The position numbers and the translations under genes were made by a program. Shown in pieces: positions 1 through 5,106 of a DNA stretch of 6,901 nucleotides. This stretch comes from Actinomycetes bacterium (GTDB lineage Bacteria > Actinomycetota > Thermoleophilia > Solirubrobacterales > Solirubrobacteraceae). The DNA lies in NCBI GenBank assembly GCA_023405705.1, contig JAEXXR010000328.1, forward strand, positions 1 through 6,901. The letters are read 5' to 3'. The first letter of the stretch is position 1. Each line of letters starts with the position of its first letter. The notes under the pieces are model-generated. The model was not told the DNA's origin. It saw only the letters and a list, made by a program, of their open reading frames with translations, and searched no databases.

Positions 1-75
1 GGCGGCGACGGCGGCCGCGCCGAGCGCGAGCAGGCCGGCGCGCACATGCGGGCGGACGGAGAGGGACGACAGCAC
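1..75 (-). CDS. 5' end of a probable exported protein gene (partial, runs off the window)
   Basis: Reading the minus strand from a GTG at 75-73 gives 25 open codons to the window edge. The peptide begins (M)LSSLSVRPHVRAGLLAL and continues GAAAVAA. Two arginines and a histidine are followed by a Leu/Ala-rich hydrophobic stretch, the layout of a Sec signal peptide or first membrane helix. An AGGAG Shine-Dalgarno (plus-strand bases 84-88) lies 8 bases before the GTG, which is the main reason for choosing this start. An in-frame GTG at 45-43 has no ribosome site. The product is unknown because only the leader is inside the window. The gene diverges from the flavin-reductase-like gene at 251. The gene call is an inference from ribosome site plus signal-like peptide; a chance open frame in GC-rich DNA remains possible. 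Confidence 0.5.
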   Translation of the reverse strand, partial: MLSSLSVRPHVRAGLLALGAAAVAA

Positions 76-112
76 GAGCGTTGCTCCTGGTTCTCGAAGG
101 CGGACGACGACC

Positions 113-131
113 ACCGGGCCCCGAGCCCGGT
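113..131. promoter_or_regulatory. 7-bp inverted repeat in a divergent intergenic region
   Basis: ACCGGGC and GCCCGGT are perfect reverse complements separated by five bases. They lie in the 175-base gap between the minus-strand start at 75 and the plus-strand start at 251. The position suits an operator or a leader hairpin. I see no convincing -35/-10 pair nearby, and in such GC-rich DNA a 7-bp repeat can arise by chance. No other feature is evident in this gap. Confidence 0.25.
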
Positions 132-250
132 CCTCCCCGGTGATCGGCCGCCCGCGAGCGGACTTGCGCCGAACGCGCGCTGCACTGCGCCCGCAGGCGC
201 GAGCGGGGACCTGCCGCTTCCGCGCTGCGCCAGCGGGTACCACCACGTCG

Positions 251-745
251 ATGACGAGCGTCCAGACGACCTTCGCGCGCCTGACCGCCGAGCTCGACGC
301 GCCGATGCTGATCGTCACGGCCGAGGCCGGCGGCGAGCGCAGCGGCTGCCTCGTCGGCTTCTGGACGCAGGCGTCGATCAGACCGCCGCGCTTCCTCGTC
401 TGCCTCTCGCGCCTCAACCGCACATACTCCGTCGCCGTGCGGGCGCGGACGCTGATCGTCCACTTCGTGCCGGAGGGCGCCGACGCGCTCGCCGAGCTGT
501 TCGGCGGCGAGAGCGGCGACGAGGTCGACAAGTTCGACGCGGTCGAGTGGCGGCACGGCCCCGGCGGCGCGCCGCTCCTGGCCGGGGTCGACACGTGGTT
601 CGCCGGCACCGTCGCCGAGCGCGTCCCCCTCGGCGACCACGACGGCTTCCTGCTCGCCCCCGTCGACGGCGCCGTCCACCGCGCCGAGGAGCCGCGGCTG
701 CGCTTCCACCGCGCGAGACGGATCTCCCCGGGACACCCGCCGTGA
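251..745 (+). CDS. flavin reductase-like FMN-binding domain protein
   Basis: This 164-residue protein has the size and layout of a stand-alone flavin reductase-like (split-barrel FMN-binding) domain. Family-like features are the N-terminal strand APMLIVTA (17-24), the segment SGCLVGFWTQ (31-40) followed by PP (45-46) where the family usually has its S-x-x-PP flavin-binding stretch, and the late GDHDGFL element (128-134), matching the family's GDH motif before the last strands. Such proteins bind FMN and either reduce it with NAD(P)H or act as reductase partners of monooxygenases; some actinobacterial members have no known reaction. There is no signal peptide or membrane segment, so it is probably cytoplasmic. 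The frame is open upstream to an ATG at 140, but that extension is Arg-rich, low-complexity and unlike the family. ATG 251 is preferred, although no good Shine-Dalgarno is visible. Substrate and partner cannot be read from the context. It appears to be a single-gene transcript. Confidence 0.75.
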   Translation: MTSVQTTFARLTAELDAPMLIVTAEAGGERSGCLVGFWTQASIRPPRFLVCLSRLNRTYSVAVRARTLIVHFVPEGADALAELFGGESGDEVDKFDAVEWRHGPGGAPLLAGVDTWFAGTVAERVPLGDHDGFLLAPVDGAVHRAEEPRLRFHRARRISPGHPP

Positions 746-798
746 CCGGCCGCCGGCGGCGAGCCTACCGGCGCGCGGCGGCGCTCCCACGGGCGGTG

Positions 799-825
799 CC
801 GGGGTCAACCCCAGTCGTACCCCGG
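799..825 (+). terminator. possible hairpin terminator after the flavin reductase-like gene
   Basis: CCGGGGT (799-805) and ACCCCGG (819-825) form a perfect 7-bp stem around a 13-base loop, about 55 bases after the stop. It is followed by TTCTGCCGTTCTGG, which is T-enriched for this genome but not a true U-tract. A shorter GGGGT-CA-ACCCC pairing (801-812) competes with it. It could instead be a protein-binding site upstream of the next gene. Confidence 0.35.
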
Positions 826-841
826 TTCTGCCGTTCTGGGG

Positions 842-870
842 ATGACGCAGGGTCTTCTCGCGCCTAGGCT
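842..870 (+). promoter_or_regulatory. candidate housekeeping-type promoter for the 907 gene
   Basis: ATGACG (842-847) matches TTGACA at four of six positions. It is separated by exactly 17 bases from TAGGCT (865-870), which fits the relaxed TANNNT -10 common in actinobacteria. The predicted start is near 877, giving a leader of about 30 bases that includes the GAGGA ribosome site at 894-898. Spacing and position support it; short hexamers limit confidence. Confidence 0.4.
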
Positions 871-906
871 CGGACGACCCGAGGACGAAGACCGAGGAAC
901 GACGAC

Positions 907-1461
907 ATGGGACTGCTCGACAAGGCCGTCAAGCTCGCCAGCACGGCGAAGGATCAGTATGAGGAGCTGCGCGGCGCGCGCGACGAGGCGAGCGTTCGCC
1001 CGGTCGCGGTGAAGCCGCTCGACGACCACGAGCAGTCGGTGCTGCGGCGGGCGATGGCGCACGGCGCGCCGGACCCGGCGGCGCTGCTGTCGCGCGCCGA
1101 GGCCTCCCACGTGCTCGGCGTCGAGCTCGGCGAGGGCCGCCTCACCTACGACGACAGCTCGATCGGGCTGGAGTTCGCCGCCTCCGGCCGCCGCGGCGAG
1201 CGCTGGTCGGTGACGGTCGGCGCCTGGCACGGCGACGAGGACGGCTTCGACCCGCACGAGACCTTCCGCTTCGTCGCCGAGCACATCGAGGGCGCGCCGC
1301 AGACCGACCTCGGCCAGGAGTCGATCTGGGACGGCAGCCGCCTGTTCGTGCTCGCCGCCCCGCTGCTGTTCCAGGTGGAGGTGCGCACCCCCGGCGGCGA
1401 CGGCAACCGCGCCGAGGCCGTCGCGATCGCGCGCCGCGTGCTCGCCCGCCTCGACGGCTGA
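907..1461 (+). CDS. conserved-looking hypothetical protein, cytoplasmic, 184 residues
   Basis: I do not recognise this gene's family. The start is well supported: GAGGA at 894-898 lies 8 bases before ATG 907. The protein opens with an amphipathic helix, MGLLDKAVKLASTAKDQYEE. This style of N-terminus is also seen in small actinobacterial helical proteins such as MT0933-type putative antitoxins, but the resemblance is limited to the helix. Residues 40-70 look helical and charged (HEQSVLRRAM, PAALLSRAEASHVLG). Residues 75-165 alternate short strands and turns (RLTYDDSSIGLEF, RWSVTVGAWHG, SRLFVLAAPLLFQVEVR), suggesting an alpha/beta domain. The last 15 residues form a helix (AEAVAIARRVLARL). The D-L-G-Q-E-S-I-W-D-G stretch followed by a strand resembles the C-terminal half of some DUF3558-like folds; this is only an impression. 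There is no signal peptide, membrane segment or evident catalytic motif. It has its own promoter candidate and terminator-like hairpin, so it is probably monocistronic. AGA codons are absent. Confidence 0.8.
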   Translation: MGLLDKAVKLASTAKDQYEELRGARDEASVRPVAVKPLDDHEQSVLRRAMAHGAPDPAALLSRAEASHVLGVELGEGRLTYDDSSIGLEFAASGRRGERWSVTVGAWHGDEDGFDPHETFRFVAEHIEGAPQTDLGQESIWDGSRLFVLAAPLLFQVEVRTPGGDGNRAEAVAIARRVLARLDG

Positions 1462-1469
1462 GGCGGGCG
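1443..1469 (+). terminator. hairpin straddling the stop codon of the 907 gene
   Basis: CGCCCGCCTC (1443-1452) and GAGGCGGGCG (1460-1469) form a perfect 10-bp stem with a 7-base loop. The TGA stop (1459-1461) lies at the loop and 3' arm boundary. No U-tract follows, so if it terminates it would be of the tract-less kind often predicted in actinobacteria. It may instead protect the 3' end of the mRNA. Confidence 0.45.
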
Positions 1470-1514
1470 CAGGGACGCCGCGGCCGAGCCCCCGCCGCGA
1501 CGCTCCCGCAGAAA

Positions 1515-1540
1515 CCGACCGGCCGACCATGGCCGGTCGG
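1515..1540 (-). terminator. intrinsic terminator of the chemoreceptor gene
   Basis: CCGACCGGCC (1515-1524) and GGCCGGTCGG (1531-1540) form a perfect 10-bp stem with a 6-base loop, 15 bases past the chemoreceptor stop. Read on the minus strand, the stem is followed by TTTC, a short U-run. On the plus strand no T-run follows. It therefore serves the minus-strand gene best, although the hairpin forms in either direction between these convergent genes. Confidence 0.6.
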
Positions 1541-1555
1541 ACCGACGGCCGCGGC

Positions 1556-4018
1556 TCAGGCCAGCGTGAACCGCCCGGCGAGCCGCTCCAGCTCGTCGGC
1601 GGTGCGCGACAGCTCGGAGGCGGAGGCGGCGATCTGCTCGGCCGAGGCCGAGGTCTGCTGCGTCGAGGCCGAGACCTGCTCGGTCGCGGCGCTCGTCTCC
1701 TCCGCGATCGAGGCGACCGAGGCGATCTCCTCGCGCACCCGCCCGCCGCTCTCCTCGATCCGCCGCACCGCCTGCTCGATCTCCGCGACGCGGCCGTGAA
1801 CGTCCTCCACCGAGCTGCGGATGCGGCGGAAGGCGTCGGCCGCCTCGGCGACCGTCTCGACGCCGGCGCGCGTCCGCTGCTCGCCCTCCTGTACGGCGGT
1901 GACGGCGCTCTCGGTCCCGCCGCGGATCTCCTCGATCAGCGACGCGATCGAGCCGGCCGCCTGCCGCGACTCCTCGGCCAGCTTGCGCACCTCCTCGGCG
2001 ACGACCGCGAAGCCGCGGCCCTGCTCGCCGGCGCGCGCCGCCTCGATCGCCGCGTTCAGCGCCAGCAGGTTGGTCTGCTCGGCGATCCCGCCGATCGTCT
2101 CGACGATCCCGCCGATCCGCTCCGACTTCGCGCCGAGGTCGCGGATCGCCGCGCTCGCCTGCTCGGAGGAGCCGCGCATCGCCTCCATCGCGCCCGACGC
2201 GCGCTCGGCGGCGTCGGCGCCCTCCTGGGCGAGCAGGCGCGCCTGCTCGACCGCCTCGTTGGTGGCGGCGGCGCTGCCGGTCGAGCTGGCGACCGCCTCG
2301 AAGACCTCGTGGTTGGCCCGTCTCGTCGAGCCGACGGTCGCGACCTGGCGCTCGGCGCCCTGGGCGACCTCGGCGATCGCGTTGGCGATCTCGCCGACGG
2401 CGCGGCCGGCCTCCTCGGAGGTCGCGGCCATCTGCTGCGAGGCCGACGACAGGTGGGTCGAGGAGCGGGCTATCTCCTCCAGCATCGCCGACAGCGTCCG
2501 GCGCATCCGCTCGTAGCTCTCGACCGAGGAGCCGGCGCGGGCGAGCATCCCGTCGAAGATCGCGGCGAGGCGGCCGGTCGCGCCGGCGTCGGCCAGCGGC
2601 GTCGTCGAGACGGCGGCGGCGCGCGTCAGGTCGCCGTCGGCCATCGCGCCGAGGCCGTCGTCGAGCTGAGCGAGGTCGGCGTGCTCGAGCGTGTCCATCC
2701 GCTCCGTCAGCGCCTCCAGGCAGGAGCGCTCGCCGAGCGCCTCGCGCAGCTCGCCGGACATGCGGTCGAAGGCGTGGCCGAGCACGTCCTGCTCGGAGGC
2801 CGGTCTGACGCGCTCGGAGAGGTCGCCGTCCGCCATTCTGTCGGCGATCTGAGCCAGCCCTCTGAGGTAGGCGACCATCTCGCCGAAGGCGCCGGCCATC
2901 CTGCCCAGCTCGTCGCGCGAGCGGACCGGCACGTCGATCTCCAGGTCGCCCCTGCTGATCCGCACGGCCGCCTCGGCGGTCTCGCGGATCGGGCGCGACA
3001 GCCGCGCCGCGACCAGCCAGACGACGACGCCGGCGAGCAGCAGCGCGACGAGGCCGCCGAGGAGCAGCAGCGTCCGCAGCGAGCTGGCCTCGGCGAGGAT
3101 CTCGTCCTTCGGCGCGACGGTGACGAAGCCCCAGCCGCCGGTTCTGACCGGCGCGGTGAACATCACGACCTCCTCGCCGGTGTGCGGGTCGGTCGTCTCG
3201 ATCCGCGCTCTGCGGCCGGCTCTGACGGCCTCCTGCACGCGCGCCAGCTGGTCCTCGCCGGCTCTCGCGCCCCACTCGGCGACGGTCGTTCTGCCGATCA
3301 GGTCGTGGTTCGGGTGGGAGACGAACGTGCCCTGCGGGCTGACGACGAAGGCGTAGCCGCTGTCGAGGAACCTGACCTTCCCGACCGTTCTGTCGAGCTC
3401 GGTCAGCAGCATGTCGACCGAGGCGGTGCCGACGAATCTGCCGTCGCGCAGCAGCGGCGAGGCGTACGAGGTGATCAGCACGCCGTCGAACAGGTACGGC
3501 TCGACGACCCCGTCCCTGCGCGTCGTCTTCGGCACCTGCCAGTACGCCTCCTGGGCGTCGAAGGTGGTGCTGAACTGCGCGCTGCCGCCGAGGCGGTCCC
3601 AGTACGGCGCGAAGCGGCCGTCGGGCTGCGAGCCCGGCGCGTCGCGGTGCTGCGCGTCGGCGCCGTCGAAGGCGTTCGTCTCGTAGGCGAGGTAGGCGCC
3701 GCCGATCCCGGGGTTGTCGAGCAGGAACCCTCTCAGCTGCGCGATCACCTCCGCGCGGTCCTGCGAGCGGTTGGCCGCGCCCATCGAGGCGATCGAGCGC
3801 GCCAGCGCCTGGTTGGCGCTCGCCTGCGCGTCGAAGGCGTTCGCCTGGCGCGAGGCCAGCTCGGTCGCGGCCTCGTAGACCGAGCGCTCCTGCGCGTCGG
3901 TGACACGGCCGACCGTCAGGAGCGTCAGGCCGCCGATCGCCAGCGCGACGACGGGAAGGATCGTGAGCAGCAGCTTGGCGCGCACGGAGCGCAGCGCGAA
4001 TCGCGGGATACGGGCCAT
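1556..4018 (-). CDS. methyl-accepting chemotaxis protein with Cache sensor and triple HAMP
   Basis: This 820-residue membrane chemoreceptor senses a small molecule outside the cell and controls CheA kinase inside. Its order is a basic N-terminus and TM1 (about 16-38); an extracytoplasmic region (about 40-312) with double-Cache hallmarks (RFAPYW at 135-140, EPYLFDG at 173-179, [16 protein letters not shown] at 187-202); TM2 (about 316-337); a HAMP domain with P343, GDL 357-359 and DELG 369-372; and two further HAMP-like units with DGDL at 397-400 and 461-464. A long coiled-coil signalling domain (about 505-820) carries the conserved hairpin tip around [20 protein letters not shown] (647-666). 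EE pairs at 535-536 and 773-774 are candidate methylation regions. It ends GRFTLA, with no CheR/CheB-binding pentapeptide. The frame extends upstream to 4147, but ATG 4018 is chosen because residues before it are not signal-like and the sigma-28 promoter lies immediately upstream. The ligand is not deducible; the adjacent importer suggests an amino-acid-like compound. AGA Arg codons cluster at residues 96-405. Confidence 0.95.
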   Translation of the reverse strand: MARIPRFALRSVRAKLLLTILPVVALAIGGLTLLTVGRVTDAQERSVYEAATELASRQANAFDAQASANQALARSIASMGAANRSQDRAEVIAQLRGFLLDNPGIGGAYLAYETNAFDGADAQHRDAPGSQPDGRFAPYWDRLGGSAQFSTTFDAQEAYWQVPKTTRRDGVVEPYLFDGVLITSYASPLLRDGRFVGTASVDMLLTELDRTVGKVRFLDSGYAFVVSPQGTFVSHPNHDLIGRTTVAEWGARAGEDQLARVQEAVRAGRRARIETTDPHTGEEVVMFTAPVRTGGWGFVTVAPKDEILAEASSLRTLLLLGGLVALLLAGVVVWLVAARLSRPIRETAEAAVRISRGDLEIDVPVRSRDELGRMAGAFGEMVAYLRGLAQIADRMADGDLSERVRPASEQDVLGHAFDRMSGELREALGERSCLEALTERMDTLEHADLAQLDDGLGAMADGDLTRAAAVSTTPLADAGATGRLAAIFDGMLARAGSSVESYERMRRTLSAMLEEIARSSTHLSSASQQMAATSEEAGRAVGEIANAIAEVAQGAERQVATVGSTRRANHEVFEAVASSTGSAAATNEAVEQARLLAQEGADAAERASGAMEAMRGSSEQASAAIRDLGAKSERIGGIVETIGGIAEQTNLLALNAAIEAARAGEQGRGFAVVAEEVRKLAEESRQAAGSIASLIEEIRGGTESAVTAVQEGEQRTRAGVETVAEAADAFRRIRSSVEDVHGRVAEIEQAVRRIEESGGRVREEIASVASIAEETSAATEQVSASTQQTSASAEQIAASASELSRTADELERLAGRFTLA

Positions 4019-4025
4019 GGCCCGA

Positions 4026-4052
4026 TCATCGGCTTGTCGGAAAAACGCTTGA
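4026..4052 (-). promoter_or_regulatory. sigma-28 (FliA/SigD-type) promoter of the chemoreceptor gene
   Basis: On the minus strand TCAA (4052-4049), then 15 bases, then GCCGATGA (4033-4026) match the flagellar/chemotaxis sigma factor consensus TAAA-N15-GCCGATAA. Three of four and seven of eight positions agree, with the preferred spacing. Only seven bases separate the -10 element from the ATG at 4018, so the predicted transcript begins at or about one base before the start codon. No Shine-Dalgarno is present. The perfect palindrome CCGATCATCGG (4022-4032) overlaps the -10 element. Confidence 0.6.
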
Positions 4053-4088
4053 GCGCGCCAGGCCCGCCCGGCTGGACAGGTGGCGCGC
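4053..4088. repeat. 8-bp inverted repeat abutting the sigma-28 -35 element
   Basis: GCGCGCCA (4053-4060) and TGGCGCGC (4081-4088) are perfect reverse complements with 20 bases between. The left arm begins at the base next to the -35 element of the chemoreceptor promoter. It may be a regulator site controlling both directions, or part of the importer leader if transcription starts early. The interval also contains TGGACA (4073-4078), a 5/6 match to a -35 hexamer for the importer operon, but no good -10 follows at proper spacing. Confidence 0.35.
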
Positions 4089-4102
4089 GAAGTTCCATGC
4101 AT

Positions 4103-4120
4103 CTCCGACGTTGGTCGGAG
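4103..4120 (+). promoter_or_regulatory. leader hairpin or operator 1 upstream of the importer operon
   Basis: CTCCGAC (4103-4109), loop GTTG, GTCGGAG (4114-4120) form a perfect 7-bp stem-loop or an 18-bp palindromic operator. No plus-strand gene precedes it, so it is not a terminator for an upstream gene. The 3' arm and following bases contain GGAGGT (4117-4122), a Shine-Dalgarno-like sequence that would be buried in the stem. The loop GTTG is complementary to CAAC at 4159-4162, just upstream of the real ribosome site. Confidence 0.5.
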
Positions 4121-4126
4121 GTAAGT

Positions 4127-4146
4127 TGCTCTGGAGGAGCAGAGCA
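4127..4146 (+). promoter_or_regulatory. leader hairpin 2 with a GAGGAG loop
   Basis: TGCTCTG (4127-4133) and CAGAGCA (4140-4146) form a perfect 7-bp stem displaying the loop GAGGAG. It starts six bases after hairpin 1. The purine loop could pair with CTCC (4103-4106) of hairpin 1's 5' arm, so the two hairpins could exchange partners. No downstream U-tract is present. Confidence 0.5.
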
Positions 4147-4176
4147 TCTTGGTACGTCCAACCTGTGAGGTGCTGC

Positions 4177-5091
4177 ATGAGGAAGTCCCCGACGCGGCCG
4201 CTGCGGCTGCTGGCGCTGGTCCTGATCGCCCTGGCGGCCGCGCTCGCCGCCGGCTGCGGGTCCGATGACGACGGCGGCGGCAGCGGAAGTGCGACGACGA
4301 CCGCCGCCCCGGCCGAGACGACCGGCGCCGCCGCCGCCGGCACGATCGCCGTCCCCGAGGCGATCAGAAGCAAGGGCAAGCTGGTCGTCGCGACCGACCC
4401 GACCTACGCGCCGAACGAGTTCGTCGACAGAGACGGCACGACGATCATCGGCATGGACATCGACCTGATCAAGGCGATCGGCGAGCATCTCGGCCTCGAG
4501 GTCGACGTCCAGAAGGCGACCTTCGACGCGATCATCCCCGGCCTCGCGGCCAGAAGATACGACGTCGGCATCTCGTCGTTCACCGACACGAGAGAGCGCG
4601 AGCAGACGGTCGACTTCGTCACCTACTTCAGAGCCGGCACCTCCTTCTACGTCAGAGAGGGCGGGCCGGACATCACCACGATCGAGGACGTCTGCGGCCA
4701 CAGAGTGGCGGTCGAGAAGGGCACGACCCAGCAGCTCGACGTCCAGAGACAGGCGAGAAGCTGCGCCGAGCCGGTCGACCTGCAGACCTATCCCGACCAG
4801 AACGGCGCCAACCTGGCGATCCAGTCCGGCCGCGCCGACGTCGGCATGGCCGACTCGCCGGTCGCCGCCTACATCGTCCAGCAGTCCAACGGCATGTTCA
4901 GACTCGACGGCGAGCCGTACGGCACCGCGCCGTACGGGATCGCGATGCCGAAGGGCAGCGGCCTGGAGCAACCGATCCTCGAGGCCGTCAGAGCGATGAT
5001 CAGAGACGGCTCCTACATGGAGATCCTCAGAAGATGGGGCGTCGAGCAGGGTGCGATCGACGACCCGCAGATCAACGGGGCGATCGACTAG
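4177..5091 (+). CDS. amino acid ABC importer, substrate-binding lipoprotein (family 3)
   Basis: This 304-residue lipoprotein captures a polar amino acid or related compound outside the membrane and delivers it to the permease encoded next. The signal sequence (1-26) has Arg/Lys residues, a Leu/Ala core and a lipobox ending A-A-G before Cys27, the lipid-anchored residue. A Gly/Ser/Thr/Ala linker (about 28-58) tethers the bilobed binding domain (about 60-295). Family 3 marks are [15 protein letters not shown] (92-106) and the T-x-E-R-x(4)-DF segment at 138-147. By alignment with GlnH/HisJ, R141 and D226 should bind the ligand's carboxylate and amino groups, supporting an amino acid ligand. C173 and C196 probably form a disulfide. 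The frame is open to 4111, but ATG 4177 is chosen: GAGGTG (4167-4172) precedes it and the signal peptide starts there. Of 20 Arg codons, 15 are AGA, unlike the two genes that follow. The exact substrate cannot be assigned. Confidence 0.95.
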   Translation: MRKSPTRPLRLLALVLIALAAALAAGCGSDDDGGGSGSATTTAAPAETTGAAAAGTIAVPEAIRSKGKLVVATDPTYAPNEFVDRDGTTIIGMDIDLIKAIGEHLGLEVDVQKATFDAIIPGLAARRYDVGISSFTDTREREQTVDFVTYFRAGTSFYVREGGPDITTIEDVCGHRVAVEKGTTQQLDVQRQARSCAEPVDLQTYPDQNGANLAIQSGRADVGMADSPVAAYIVQQSNGMFRLDGEPYGTAPYGIAMPKGSGLEQPILEAVRAMIRDGSYMEILRRWGVEQGAIDDPQINGAID

Positions 5092-5106
5092 CGACAGGTC
5101 CCGAAC

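Noticed and set aside
46..867. Plus-strand frame of 273 codons over the flavin-reductase-like gene
   Set aside because: Arg-rich low-complexity translation with no family features; the frame at 251-745 gives a recognisable FMN-binding domain.
1146..3275. Second long minus-strand open frame (709 codons) in another frame of the chemoreceptor
   Set aside because: It is made of Arg/Gly/Asp-rich repeats with no recognisable domain and overlaps the real gene in the same strand.
3120..3356. Short plus-strand frames inside the chemoreceptor (for example 3120-3356, 3411-3686)
   Set aside because: No ribosome site or domain. They are antisense shadows of the well supported receptor gene.
4149..4161. 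FadR/GntR-like operator at TTGGTACGTCCAA
   Set aside because: It has the general TGGT-N-CCA shape but misses a conserved position and has only 4-bp arms, too weak to call.
1529..4168. Very long plus-strand open frame (879 codons) opposite the chemoreceptor
   Set aside because: Its product is an Arg/Gly/Ala/Leu-rich low-complexity shadow of the antisense gene. The minus strand encodes a complete, motif-rich chemoreceptor. Long antisense frames are expected at this GC content.
4097..4176. Known riboswitch or T-box ahead of the importer
   Set aside because: I see no T-box antiterminator sequence, and the loops are not the ACGR loops of the two-hairpin guanidine riboswitch. No other known class was recognised, so it is reported only as an unknown structured leader.
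4133..4268. Possible leader peptide starting at TTG 4149 after GGAGGAG
   Set aside because: The frame overlaps the binding-protein start out of frame and gives an Ala/Arg-rich peptide with no run of a single regulatory amino acid near its start. The purine site is more simply explained as a hairpin loop.
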